Notes: generated from the letters alone by a model not told the origin. A DNA stretch of 64,000 nucleotides from Phytophthora sp. 'mugwort' (GCA_033558025.1 JAUCEF010000005.1:5890001-5954000), one strand, 5' to 3'; positions 23,410 to 34,200 are shown, counted from the first letter of the stretch. Program-made: numbers and translations.

Positions 23410-23722
23410 TGTTGTCGAGGAGACGCCTCGAGCAGCTGCTGTATACCGGTAGGATACCGGTATGACCTTCACTCAGTGGCACCTCAATCACTCCGGCGAT
23501 TACGGGACGATGATTACGATGCACGTGGGTACAAGATTGTGGGTACAAGATGGGCATCGACGTGGCGCTCTGCGATTGGCTGAAGTAACTCAGTATCCAG
23601 TAGAGAATCCAGTAGAGTGTACCCAGTAGGTAGAACTGTAGGCTTAGAGGTAGCAAGGAGTTTGCGAACTAAGGACCTAAATCAATCACTTTGCATTTTG
23701 CCATCAAGTGACCAAGCCTTTT
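23410..23722 (+). repeat. 5' LTR of copia family A element V
   Basis: 313 bp, from TGTTGTCGAGG to CCAAGCCTTTT. It is almost the same sequence as the U LTRs but in plus orientation. Upstream ATCCA (23405-23409) is the presumed target site inside W; the partner copy is not visible in the window. Confidence 0.85.
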
Positions 23723-23726
23723 GGTT

Positions 23727-24494
23727 ATGAGCCCAAGCCCCGCCTTCTCTGAAGACCCCGACTACGCCTTCGGCATGGACGCCACGCCGCCTTCTGCCTT
23801 CCGCATCAACAAGTTCGACGGAGCTAACTTCCACACGTGGAAGTTCAAGATGCAGATGGTGCTCGAGGAGCGCGAACTGTGGGAAGTGACAAGTGGGGAA
23901 GTGAAGCTGGAGCACTGCCAGACTGCGGCGGATCAAGCGCTCTTTCGGAAGAAGTCGCGCAAGGCGCTGGCGATGATCTGTCTCGCGATGGAGGATTCGC
24001 AGCTGCCGCTGGTTCGCTCGGCGAGTGGCGCGCATGATGCATGGTCAAGACTGGAAGGACACTTCGAGAAGAAGAGTTTGGCCAACAAGCTCTTTCTTCG
24101 TCGACGTTTCTTCACGCTCATGATGGAGAAAGGTGATGATGTGCTTCAACACATCAACAAGCTCAAGACTCTGGCGGAACAGCTCGACGCGGTCGGCGCT
24201 CCGGTCAGCGAGGACGACTTGGTGATCACGCTTCTCGGGAGCCTGAGCGAGTCGTATCAGTTCCTGATCACGGCGTTGGAGTCAAGATCGGACACGCTGA
24301 CGTGGGAGCTGGTGACGTCTCGGCTGCTACATGAAGACATGAAACGTAAGGAGCAGGGTGGCGATGGAGATGGCGCCGCGCCTGGCCAGGCGTTCATGAT
24401 GAGGGACAACAAGCATAAGGGCCGACCGTCGAAGAAGAACGGTGCGTGCCACAACTGCGGCAAGCATGGACATTGGATCGCGGAGTGTCCCTCG
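23727..24494 (+). pseudogene. Copia family A element V, gag 5' portion
   Basis: Begins MSPSPAFSEDPDYAFGMD at 23727, inside the primer-binding site. It encodes capsid-like gag and the CCHC knuckle (CHNCGKHGHWIAEC) and is cut at CPS by insertion of U. The reading continues in frame at 29218 after U (RIHDNTERQRS). The apparent C-terminal extension (KRLGHLMAKCK) is U LTR sequence. Gag here is otherwise intact. Confidence 0.85.
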
Positions 24495-24807
24495 AAAAGG
24501 CTTGGTCACTTGATGGCAAAATGCAAAGTGATTGATTTAGGTCCTTAGTTCGCAAACTCCTTGCTACCTCTAAGCCTACAGTTCTACCTACTGGGTACAC
24601 TCTACTGGATTCTCTACTGGATACTGAGTTACTTCAGCCAATCGCAGAGCGCCACGTCGATGCCCATCTTGTACCCACAATCTTGTACCCACGTGCATCG
24701 TAATCATCGTCCCGTAATCGCCGGAGTGATTGAGGTGCCACTGAGTGAAGGTCATACCGGTATCCTACCGGTATACAGCAGCTGCTCGAGGCGTCTCCTT
24801 GACAACA
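24495..24807 (-). repeat. 3' LTR of U
   Basis: 313 bp, TGTTGTCAAGG...CCAAGCCTTTT in minus orientation. A short palindrome ATACCGGTA(G)GATACCGGTAT lies near its start. Confidence 0.92.
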
Positions 24808-27800
24808 CTCCCACTCGACTCGATAGCCTTCGGTGCTTCGATGCCGAGCTTGCTCCGGAGACAGTCGAACTGCGCCGCTGAAATGGGCTTGGTCATCAGG
24901 TCCGCCAGCATGTCTTGCGTCGGACAGTACTCGAGCACCACTTCTCCGTCCTCGACCTTCTCGCGCACGAAGTGGTAGCGAATGTCGATATGCTTGGTAC
25001 GCTTGTGAAACTCGGGATTCTTGGCAAGCGCGATGGATCCTTGGTTGTCTTCGTAGATCTTGATCGCCTTGCCCTCTGTGGTTTCGCCTATCTCGCACAG
25101 AAACGCCTTGAGCCACACAGCCTCCTGTGTTGCCTCCGATAGCGCCATGTACTCGGCTTCCGTCGACGATAGTGCCACCGTCCTCTGCTTCTTGCTGCGC
25201 CAGCTCACGCATCCACCGCTCATTATGAACGCGTATCCGCTCGTGCTGCGGCGCGACTCCACATCACCCGCCCAGTCCGCATCCGAGTAGCCGCAGACGC
25301 CGTCTTGGTCCTTGGTGCGAAACTCGATGCCGTACGTCGCCGTGCCTTGGACGTAGCGGAGGACACGCTTGAGTGCTTGCCAGTGCGTGGGGCATGGGTC
25401 TGCAGCGAACTGACTCAGTGTGCCCACTGCCGCAGCCAGATCCGGTCGGGTGCCCACCATCAAGTACATGAGGCAGCCCACGGCGTTCCGGTAAGGCACG
25501 CCTGCCATGGTGTCATCATGCTTGCACCCGCCGTCGCACATAGCCTTGGTCAGCTTGAGTCCGGGATCCTGCGGCGTTTTCACGGGCTTGCTGTTCTCCA
25601 TGCTGAACTTGCTCAGGATGCTCCGCGCGAACTTGGTCTGCCGCATCGTCACCTCACCAGCCTTGATGTCTTGCTTGATCTCCATTCCGAGAAAGTAGCT
25701 CAGCTCGCCTAGGTCCGTCATCTCGAACCGCTTGCTTAGTGCGCTCTTGGTCGCCTTGAGCATGTCGTCATCACTGCTCGCAATCACCAGGTCGTCCACG
25801 TACAGCACCACGAGCACCATGCTGTCGCCGTTGCGCTTGACGTAGACGCAGTGGTCGGTCTCGCACTTGTCGAAGTCCAGCTTGAGCATGAAGTCATCGA
25901 TGGTGTGGTTCCACATGCGCGGCGACTGCTTGAGACCGTAGAGCGCGCGCTTGAGCTTGCACACATGATCCGGGCGTCCTTCGCTTATGTATCCGTCCGG
26001 CTGCTGCATGTAGATGTCTTCATCCAGGACGCCGTTAAGAAAGGCTGTCTTAACGTCCATCTGGTGCAGCTTGAGCCCGTACTTGGCAGCCATCGCTAGC
26101 ACGATTCGGATGGACGTGAACTTGGCCACGGGCGCGAAGGTCTCGTCGTAGTCGATGCCGTGTTTCTGCGAGAAGCCCTTAGCCACCAGGCGCGCCTTGT
26201 ATCGTTCGATCTCGCCGGCTTGGTTCTCCTTCACGCGAAAGACCCATCGACAGCCGATGGCCTTGCGTCCCTTGGGCAGCGGTACCACGTCCCATGTGTC
26301 GTTCTTGCGCAGCGAGTCGTACTCCGAGTCGCAGGCCTCCTTCCATTTGCGTGCGTCGTTGGATTCCATCGCCGACTTGAACGTGGTCGGCATTTCTCCC
26401 ACTGAATCCACGACGTACGCCGCCTCGAAGCTCTTGTCGTTGTCTCGAGCCATGGCAGACATCTCATCCAGGCCTTGGCGTCGATTCTCTGACGCGTATC
26501 GCTTGGCACTCGGGGTCTCCACCGCTTCCTCCAGCGACTGTGTCCGCGGGTGTCTCTTGCTGCCGGGCAAGAATTCATCACCTCGCGCAGTCTCTTCATC
26601 TTCGTCGTCCAATGCCGACTGTTCATCTTTGTCCGTGGTGCCTTCTTCCGCATCTTGAAGGTCCACCAGCGCCTCCTTGGGTTTGTAGTCGCGTCTTCCA
26701 CCGTCGAAGACGTCTTCCATGAACTGTGCATCGCGGCTCACCAGCACGCGACCACTCTCGATCTCCTCGAACCGATACGCTTTCTCGTGGTCCGAGTACC
26801 CCAGGAACCTGCATCGCACCGATCGCGCATCCAGCTTGGTTCGCTTCTCTTTCGCCACATGCACGTAGGCGTGGCAACCGAAGACTTTGAGGTTGGCCAG
26901 CAATGGTTTCTTGGCAGTCCACAGCTCGTACGGAGACTTATCGTTGTCAAGCGCATGTGTCGGACAGCGGTTGCGCAGGAACATAGCCGTCATGACTGCT
27001 TCGCCCCAGTATGCCTTGGACAGACTCGCGTGCTCCAGCATGCACCGCGCGCATTCAACTAGCGTCCGGTTCATGCGCTCCGCGATTCCGTTGAGCTGCG
27101 GCGTGTATGGCGGCGTGAACTTCTGCACGATGCCGCGCTTGCTGCAAAACTTGGCCATTTTGTCGGATTTGTACTCACCACCGTTGTCACTGCGAAGCTC
27201 CTTGACGCGCTTGCCGGTCTGTGTCTCCGCAAACGCCACAAAGTGCGCGAACTTGTCGGCCACCTCCCACTTGTTCTTTACCAGGTACACCACGCAGTAG
27301 CGCGACTTGTCGTCGATAAAGGTGACGAAGTAGCGCTTGCCGCCAAACGTCGGCGTGCGCATGGGCCCGCATACGTCACTGTGCACTACCTCCAGTAGTT
27401 CATTGGCACGCTTGGGCGATGTCGATTCGAAACTCAATCGCGTCTGCTTGCCGAGCGCGCATCCGTCGCACGTCTCCCACTTGCTCGCGGACCCGAGGTC
27501 AATGCCGACGCTGAGCTTCTTCTTGACGATGGCGTCGAGCCCAGCGTGACCGATGTGGCCTAGTCGAAGGTGCCAGAGGTACGACTTGGTGTCCCCTTGG
27601 CTCCCGTTCGGACTCGCCGAATTCGCTTCGTCCAGGCGCACGGGCGTCATGCACAGCTTGAACAGCTTGCCGTCACGCGCACCTATCGTGCACTTCATCC
27701 CATTCAGCGCGATGAAGCATCCGTCGCTGTCGAAGGTCACTGATCCGACGTCCTTGGTGAAGCGCCCGATCGAGAAGAGGTTGCGCGTTAGCTTGGGAAT

Positions 27801-28895
27801 GTGCCACACGTTCGTGAGCACACCCTTCTTGATGCCACGAGGCGTCTTCATCTCCATCACAATGTCGCCGCTGCCGATCGCTTGAACCACACCGTCGTCT
27901 GCGAGACGCACGTCGACCGGAGTGAAAGCCTTGTAGTTTCTCATGAACTTCTTGGAGTGCGCCATGTGCTGCGTCGCACCCGAGTCGACCAGCCATGTGC
28001 CACTCGCCGACGCTGCCATGGCCGCATCGCCATCGCCGTCGACGAAGAAGAGATAGTCGCCGGAGTCGTCCTCACGCGCGACGTTGGCACGCTGCGAGCG
28101 CTGCCGTTCCGTGTTGTCATGGATCCGCGAGGGACACTCCGCGATCCAATGTCCATGCTTGCCGCAGTTGTGGCACGCACCGTTCTTCTTCGACGGTCGG
28201 CCCTTATGCTTGTTGTCCCTCATCATGAACGCCTGGCCAGGCGCGGCGCCATCTCCATCGCCACCCTGCTCCTTGCGCTTCATGTCTTCATGTAGCAGCC
28301 GAGACGTCACCAGCTCCCACGTCAGCGTGTCGGATCTTGACTCCAACGCCGTGATCAGGAACTGATACGACTCGCTCAGGCTCCCGAGAAGCGTGATCAC
28401 CAAGTCGTCCTCGCTGACCGGAGCGCCGACCGCGTCGAGCTGTTCCGCCAGAGTCTTGAGCTTGTTGATGTGTTGAAGCACATCATCACCTTCCTCCATC
28501 ATGAGCGTGAAGAAACGCCGACGAAGAAAGAGCTTGTTGGCCAAACTCTTCTTCTCGAAGTGTCCTTCCAGTCTTGACCATGCATCATGCGCGCCACTCG
28601 CCGAGCGAACCAGCGGCAGCTGCGAATCCTCCATCGCGAGACAGATCATCGCCAGCGCCTTGCGCGACTTCTTCCGAAAGAGCGCTTGATCCGCCGCAGT
28701 CTGGCAGTGCTCCAGCTTCACTTCCCCACTTGTCACTTCCCACAGTTCGCGCTCCTCGAGCACCATCTGCATCTTGAACTTCCACGTGTGGAAGTTAGCT
28801 CCGTCGAACTTGTTGATGCGGAAGGCAGAAGGCGGCGTGGCGTCCATGGCGAAGGCGTAGTCGGGGTCTTCAGAGAAGGCGGGGCTTGGGCTCAT
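24765..28895 (-). CDS. Gag-pol polyprotein of copia element U
   Basis: A single frame of 1376 residues from ATG 28895 (MSPSPAFSED). Order: gag, CCHC knuckle CHNCGKHGHWIAEC (about residue 238), aspartic protease WLVDSGATQHM (about 300), GAG-pre-integrase zinc region (LRLGHIGHAGLDAI...CDGCALGK), integrase (HSDVCGPM, RSDNGGEY, GIAERMNRT), reverse transcriptase (KTAFLNG, YVDDLVIAS, about 1030) and RNase H (DADWAGD, SSTEAEYMAL, EDNQGS). The protease-integrase-RT-RNase H order defines Ty1/copia. The ATG lies inside the tRNA-binding site. The last 14 codons and the stop lie in the 3' LTR, so the polyprotein ends with LTR-coded residues ([13 protein letters not shown]). Confidence 0.95.
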   Translation of the reverse strand: MSPSPAFSEDPDYAFAMDATPPSAFRINKFDGANFHTWKFKMQMVLEERELWEVTSGEVKLEHCQTAADQALFRKKSRKALAMICLAMEDSQLPLVRSASGAHDAWSRLEGHFEKKSLANKLFLRRRFFTLMMEEGDDVLQHINKLKTLAEQLDAVGAPVSEDDLVITLLGSLSESYQFLITALESRSDTLTWELVTSRLLHEDMKRKEQGGDGDGAAPGQAFMMRDNKHKGRPSKKNGACHNCGKHGHWIAECPSRIHDNTERQRSQRANVAREDDSGDYLFFVDGDGDAAMAASASGTWLVDSGATQHMAHSKKFMRNYKAFTPVDVRLADDGVVQAIGSGDIVMEMKTPRGIKKGVLTNVWHIPKLTRNLFSIGRFTKDVGSVTFDSDGCFIALNGMKCTIGARDGKLFKLCMTPVRLDEANSASPNGSQGDTKSYLWHLRLGHIGHAGLDAIVKKKLSVGIDLGSASKWETCDGCALGKQTRLSFESTSPKRANELLEVVHSDVCGPMRTPTFGGKRYFVTFIDDKSRYCVVYLVKNKWEVADKFAHFVAFAETQTGKRVKELRSDNGGEYKSDKMAKFCSKRGIVQKFTPPYTPQLNGIAERMNRTLVECARCMLEHASLSKAYWGEAVMTAMFLRNRCPTHALDNDKSPYELWTAKKPLLANLKVFGCHAYVHVAKEKRTKLDARSVRCRFLGYSDHEKAYRFEEIESGRVLVSRDAQFMEDVFDGGRRDYKPKEALVDLQDAEEGTTDKDEQSALDDEDEETARGDEFLPGSKRHPRTQSLEEAVETPSAKRYASENRRQGLDEMSAMARDNDKSFEAAYVVDSVGEMPTTFKSAMESNDARKWKEACDSEYDSLRKNDTWDVVPLPKGRKAIGCRWVFRVKENQAGEIERYKARLVAKGFSQKHGIDYDETFAPVAKFTSIRIVLAMAAKYGLKLHQMDVKTAFLNGVLDEDIYMQQPDGYISEGRPDHVCKLKRALYGLKQSPRMWNHTIDDFMLKLDFDKCETDHCVYVKRNGDSMVLVVLYVDDLVIASSDDDMLKATKSALSKRFEMTDLGELSYFLGMEIKQDIKAGEVTMRQTKFARSILSKFSMENSKPVKTPQDPGLKLTKAMCDGGCKHDDTMAGVPYRNAVGCLMYLMVGTRPDLAAAVGTLSQFAADPCPTHWQALKRVLRYVQGTATYGIEFRTKDQDGVCGYSDADWAGDVESRRSTSGYAFIMSGGCVSWRSKKQRTVALSSTEAEYMALSEATQEAVWLKAFLCEIGETTEGKAIKIYEDNQGSIALAKNPEFHKRTKHIDIRYHFVREKVEDGEVVLEYCPTQDMLADLMTKPISAAQFDCLRSKLGIEAPKAIESSGSVVKETPRAAAVYR

Positions 28896-28899
28896 AACC
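28884..28899 (-). promoter_or_regulatory. Primer-binding site of U (half-tRNA type)
   Basis: GGTTATGAGCCCAAGC directly follows the 5' LTR. It is complementary to the anticodon stem-loop of initiator tRNA-Met, not to its 3' end, as in Drosophila copia, which is primed by a tRNA-iMet fragment. The gag ATG (28895) is inside it. Confidence 0.7.
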
Positions 28900-29212
28900 A
28901 AAAGGCTTGGTCACTTGATGGCAAAATGCAAAGTGATTGATTTAGGTCCTTAGTTCGCAAACTCCTTGCTACCTCTAAGCCTACAGTTCTACCTACTGGG
29001 TACACTCTACTGGATTCTCTACTGGATACTGAGTTACTTCAGCCAATCGCAGAGCGCCACGTCGATGCCCATCTTGTACCCACAATCTTGTACCCACGTG
29101 CATCGTAATCATCGTCCCGTAATCGCCGGAGTGATTGAGGTGCCACTGAGTGAAGGTCATACCGGTATCCTACCGGTATACAGCAGCTGCTCGAGGCGTC
29201 TCCTTGACAACA
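28900..29212 (-). repeat. 5' LTR of U
   Basis: 313 bp, apparently identical to 24495-24807. Confidence 0.92.
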
Positions 29213-29465
29213 CCTCGCGGATCCATGACAACACGGAACGGCAGCGCTCGCAGCGTGCCAACGTCGCGCGTGAGGACGACTCCGGCGACTATCTCTTCTT
29301 CGTCGACGGCGATGGCGATGCGGCCATGGCAGCGTCGGCGAGTGGCACATGGCTGGTCGACTCGGGTGCGACGCAGCACATGGCGCACTCCAAGAAGTTC
29401 ATGAGAAACTACAAGGCCTTCACTCCGGTCGACGTGCGTCTCGCAGACGACGGTGTGGTTCAAGC
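29213..29465 (+). pseudogene. Copia family A element V, protease-region continuation
   Basis: After the duplicated CCTCG the V frame resumes with RIHDNTERQRSQRANVARE and the protease site WLVDSGATQHM, to LADDGVVQA. There the LTR of T begins at 29466. The presumed target copy for T is CAAGC (29461-29465). The rest of V is not in the window. Confidence 0.85.
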
Positions 29466-29808
29466 TGTTGTCAAGGAGACGTCTCGACCAGCTGCTGTAT
29501 ACCGGTAGGATACCGGTATGACCTTCACTCAGTGGCATCGCAATCATCCTGTGATTACGAGACGAAGATTACGTCACGACGGTGTTTACGCCACGGACGA
29601 TTACGCCATGGGTGGGTACAAGATTGTGGGTACATGATGGGCTCTACGTGGCGCTCTGCGATTGGCTGAAGTAACTCAGTATCCAGTAGAGAATCCAGTA
29701 GAGTGTACCCAGTAGGTAGAACTGTAGGCTTAGAGGTAGCAAGGAGTTTGCGAACTAAGGACCTAAATCAATCACTTTGCATTTTGCCATCAAGTGACCA
29801 AGCCTTTT
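29466..29808 (+). repeat. 5' LTR of copia family A-like element T
   Basis: 343 bp, TGTTGTCAAGG...CCAAGCCTTTT. It resembles the 313-bp U/V LTRs, but a central segment (about 29545-29635) differs and is about 30 bp longer, marking T as a subfamily. Confidence 0.85.
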
Positions 29809-29812
29809 GGTT

Positions 29813-30286
29813 ATGAGCCCAAGCCCCGCCTTCTCTGAAGACCCCGACTACGCCTTCGCCATGGACGCCACGCCGCCTTCTGCCTTCCGCATCAACAAGT
29901 TCGACGGAGCTAACTTCCACACGTGGAAGTTCAAGATGCAGATGGTGCTCGAGGAGCGCGAACTGTGGGAAGTGACAAGTGGGGAAGTGAAGCTGGAGCA
30001 CTGCCAGACTGCGGCGGATCAAGCGCTCTTTCGGAAGAAGTCGCGCAAGGCGCTGGCGATGATCTGTCTCGCGATGGAGGATTCGCAGCTGCCGCTGGTT
30101 CGCTCGGCGAGTGGCGCGCATGATGCATGGTCAAGACTGGAAGGACACTTCGAGAAGAAGAGTTTGGCCAACAAGCTCTTTCTTCGTCGGCGTTTCTTCA
30201 CGACGATGATGGACGAAGGTGATGATGTGCTGGAGCACATCAACAAGATCAAGACGCTGGCGGAGCAGCTCGACGCAGTGGGCGCT
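29813..30286 (+). pseudogene. Copia element T, gag 5' portion (interrupted by Polinton)
   Basis: Starts MSPSPAFSEDPDYAFAMD at 29813 and runs to LAEQLDAVGA, where the Polinton inserted. The last six bases, GGCGCT (30281-30286), are repeated at 47667-47672. The frame resumes there (PVSEDDLVIT), so T's gag was open before insertion. Text near the break (TTMMDEGDDVLEHINKIK) differs from U, fitting a distinct subfamily. Confidence 0.88.
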
Positions 30287-30656
30287 AGTAGTATGTACCG
30301 GCACATTACGTGCACGTTTTTTGATTTCACCATATTCATTTGCATATAAATGCTCCACAACTGTGCTAGCGGGCTGTAGAGCATACCAGCTGATTTTACC
30401 CACAGCTCCAGTCGTGGTCTTTTATCAACAGAGAGCCTTCTTTCAATATGAGGGCAACGCCGTACCGGTTGAGGACATGAATCGCAAATTAAGAGCCAAT
30501 GATATTCCATCTGTCTGAGATCCGACAAAATCTCGCGGACAATTGCAATATGTCACGAAATCGCGCAAGCCGTTTGTGACTTTTGACTGTCATGAGGGTC
30601 CTCCATAATTGGTGGGGAACTGCATGACAAGATTTTCAGCCAATGATATTGCATCT
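30287..30656 (+). repeat. Left terminal inverted repeat of Polinton
   Basis: The outer ~180 bases (to 30466) match the right end essentially perfectly. After a ~34-base length difference, similarity resumes from AAATTAAGAGCC to about 30656. The terminus is AGTAGT. Confidence 0.92.
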
Positions 30657-31240
30657 GTCTGAGAGCCGACAAAAACTCTCGGACATATGGCGGTGGATGT
30701 GACAATTCTCAACACCTGTACCCACCGTATGGCGAAAGGTCACTCTATATATGGATTCACTTTGAAAGGTCACAAAAGCCATGGCTAATGCCTCGTGTCT
30801 TTTCATGCTCGTTGGCGCGTCGTGGTGAGTGCGACCGCTCGACGCAGCATGGTGGGGGTTCGAGTCCTCCAGCGGTCGTAGTTTCGGCAGCTTGAGATAA
30901 TTGTCGTGTGCTAGTTGCTTGTCCGGATCAGAGTCATAATCAAGAGGTTGGTGCGCCTCGAACCGCCTTAGGGCGAGACTCATAGTGATCAGACTGGTCA
31001 ACCCCGTGTGGAGAACGTGCCACCACAATCGGGGTTGTCCTATAGTCGTTCGGGCGAAGCCTAATGGGGTCATCCCCTGAGCACACACGTCCTCGGTTGG
31101 CATGCCATAACACAACACCGCTTGGTAAAACACTATTTAATAATATTATGTTTTTGCTATATTATTGTATTTAGAAAATCGTAGTTATACTTAATTATTT
31201 TTTTCAAACGTGAGAAAACATTGTCTACTATATAGCAACC
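30657..31240. other. Left subterminal non-coding region of Polinton
   Basis: About 580 bases before the polymerase gene. It holds CTATATATGG at about 30741, a tRNA-like segment listed separately, and an AT-rich leader from 31130. A second copy of the TIR phrase (CCAATGATATTGCATCTGTCTGAGAGCCGAC, about 30640-30671) forms a direct repeat with 30501-30530. No coding frame is supported. Confidence 0.6.
30812..30878 (+). other. tRNA-like segment with B box
   Basis: GGTTCGAGTCC (30857-30867) is a perfect B box. It sits in a 5-bp T-stem GGGGG/CCTCC with the 7-base loop TTCGAGT. AGCGGTC (30871-30877) follows directly and pairs over 7 bp with GACCGCT (30833-30839). Upstream TGGCGCGTCGTGG is A-box-like. 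No normal cloverleaf forms, because the acceptor partner lies too close to the T-arm. It is a minihelix or a decayed tRNA, not a confident tRNA gene. Confidence 0.35.
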
Positions 31241-34200
31241 ATGCGCGACTATCAGCTCGAAGGGTTGATGCAGCTCGGACTAGGGAAGAAGGACATCAAG
31301 CCATGGCGTACCAAGGCGGGGATCCAGTACCGAGTCAAAGTCCGTAACGAGACCGGGCGGGTTGTGTACATCACCGATCTGCGTGCTTTGAAGAAGCAAA
31401 AACTCATCAGCAAATACTACGGTATCTCGCTAGAGAAGCTTCAAAAGCATCTGTCGGGTGAGAGCGTACAGACTGCAACGCACAAGGTTTTCAGGAACAA
31501 GCGTTCGGAGATTCATGCTTTTATGGGACTCAACGATCACGAGTTCTATGATCGACTCGAGAATGTGTTGCTGCAGCAGGAGCATGCCTACAAGTTCGAC
31601 ATAGCAATCGGATATACTTTGGTCAACCGCACAGACCCGCTTGATGTGAGGCATTTTCATGCTGCTAACCACAACACGAGTCTGTTTAAGAATGCTCCTA
31701 CCCCAGGCCCGCAGTCAGTCAGCACTCGCAAGGACGCGATTCAGAGTATGAGCCAGGTGCGGAACATCATCCTAGAGCAAACACTCGACATTCCTGCTTC
31801 TCGCTACATGCTTAAGTCGGTCGACGCGTTCCAGCTGACGCTGTACCACCGCACGCACAGGCTGGGATCAGAGGAAGCGTTGATTCCTGAGGTGATCAGG
31901 CTTAACAAACATGTAATCAACTTTCCGCAGCCAGCGCAAAGCAACAAGTGCCTCATGTTCTGCATCGCCTATCACCTAGAAGGTAAGAAGCGAGCAAGCC
32001 ATCGTATGGCCGGACCCACCAAGCAAGCGGTCAAGAAGTGGCTCAGCTACAGAAATATTCAGTACTCGGACAAGACTTTTCCTGCTCTGTACAAGAACTT
32101 CCCGGCGATCGACATCTACAATCTCAGCGATGTGGAGGATTGCTTCAAGATCAACATTGAAGTATTCACGTTCGATGAGGAGACACAGCAGTTTGATCGC
32201 ACCATTGATTCGACCAAGGGGTACGAGACCACGATGAGCATTCTGAGCGTCAACAACCACGCGATGTACATCACAAACGCCGAACGCTTCTTGAGCAAGC
32301 ATGCCTGCCCCAAGTGTAGCATGGTATTCGCTAAAGCCGAGCAGCTGCGCAACCATGTGAAGAACAAATGCCAGGAGGCATACATCAAGCAATTCGTCAC
32401 TGGCCCGACTCGGTTCCGCCCAGCGACAAACAGGATCTCGCGTCTGCTTTGGAAATACGGGGTGAAGGATGTGGATGAGTACACCGACCATTACATGGTG
32501 TACGATTTCGAATCGATATTGAAGACTCTCGATGCTGACAAAGCCAAGCGGCTGTCATTTACGCATGCACACATCCCAGTCAGCGTCAGTGTCCACGATA
32601 CACTCACGGACGAGGCGAAGTGCTTCGTGAACGACTCACCAAAGCAGCTTCTCATCGACATGTTCACGCATGCAGAAGAGAAGCGAAAGCTCATCGAGGA
32701 ATACAACAGAACCAAGTACGCCAAGCTACTAGAGAAGATCAAACTGCTCAGAGAGAAAGCAGGAGAGGCATTCAGCCAGAATCGTACCAAGGAAAGCACA
32801 TGGTATTACAATTCATTGATCAAAGACGAGGACATAATCACTGGGTTTTGCAATACGGTTCCGCTCTTGGGGTACTTTTCGGGCACATATGATCTCAACC
32901 TCATCAAGGATGAATTGTTCTCGGCGATGCTGCACGTAGGAGGTTATGAGCAGGTGAAGCGAAGAGGGAGGCCGACCAAAGAGGAGGAGAAGCGAGAGTT
33001 GAGTGTTCGAGCAATCCTGGCCGGCAACGGGTACATGATGCTTCAGGCCGGCGGGTTCAAGATGCTCGATATTACGCGATACGTAGCAGCTGGCACGAGT
33101 CTGAGGCAATACCTCAAGGCTTACCTAGGCAGGTGCAAATGCTCGAACAAGATCGAGTGCACCTGTCAAATGAGCAAGGGTTACTTTCCGTACGAATACC
33201 TAACCAGCTTCGACAAGCTCGACCAGCCTGGGCTTCCTCCTCGAAGCGCCTTCGACAGCAAGCATCGGAGCAGCAAGATCAGCGACAAGGCGTGGAAGCG
33301 AGTGAAGTGGGTGTGGGAGCATCACGAAATGAAGACACTGCGCGATTTGCTCATCTGGTACAACGATTGCGACGTTGTTCCGTTCAGTCGAGCTATCCGA
33401 GAGCAGATGAAGTTCTTTCGCGGATTCGGTCTGGACATGTTTGCAGACGCTGTGAGCCTGCCGGGGCTTTCGGAGAAGATCATGTACAACAGCGTCTACA
33501 ACGACAAAGAATATCTTCAGTCTCGCCCTCGCATCCCAGCTGAGCCGTTCGAGTTTAGTCTGAGCCGCTTCAATGGATACAAACGCCAGGACGCAAAAAA
33601 GAACCGAGTGTTCAGCATGACGATGGAGCATATCTCGAAGCAACTGAAGGCACAGAAATACCTCTGTGGTCTGTGCTTTGTCCAGCTGACAGTGGAGACA
33701 GCTTCAGCTGACCGTATCAACAACCAGCGTGGCCATGTGAATGGTAATATTTTCATGACGTGCTCGGACTGCAACATCGCGCGCAAAGACATGAACATCA
33801 AATCGTTCAGATACAAAAAACATCTTGACTACAACGCCAGCCGGCTTGTCTACTCTATTGACAACGAGCAAAAGGAGATATACAGCCTCATGGAGAGGAA
33901 CATCTGCGGAGGTCCTTCGATCATCTTTAACAGATTCGCCAAAGCAGGCATGACGAGGATCAGGGGTGGCAAGCTCGTTCAGAAGGTCATTGGGTACGAT
34001 GCGAATGCTCTCTATCTCTGGTGTCTCTCACAAGACATGCCATGCAACCGTCTCACCATGGTTGAACCATACGATGGTCTGATCGATGATATCCTTGCGG
34101 GCAAGCAGTTCGGCTTCGTCGAGGTTGACATCGAGACACCAGAGCACCTGAAAGACTACTTTAGCGAGATGACACCCATTTTCAAGAACGTCGAGATCGA

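Larger units (their letters stand above)
24495..29212 (-). mobile_element. Intact copia family A retrotransposon U
   Basis: A 4718-bp element flanked by a perfect 5-bp duplication CCTCG (24490-24494 and 29213-29217). The two 313-bp LTRs (24495-24807, 28900-29212) look identical by eye, indicating recent insertion. It has one gag-pol frame, a purine tract (GAGTGGGAG) before the 3' LTR, and a primer site complementary to the anticodon region of initiator tRNA-Met. U sits in the gag of element V in the opposite orientation. With its intact frame and matching LTRs it is a candidate for current activity. Confidence 0.93.

Noticed and set aside
30131..30528. Open frames crossing the left TIR and their counterparts in the right TIR (47417-47743)
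   Set aside because: They span the junction between copia gag and TIR and mirror each other because of the inverted repeat; no protein character.
30812..30878. A functional tRNA gene
   Set aside because: B box and T-arm are good, but the 7-bp acceptor partner lies 14 bases before the T-arm, and no consistent D, anticodon and acceptor set could be folded. Kept only as tRNA-like.
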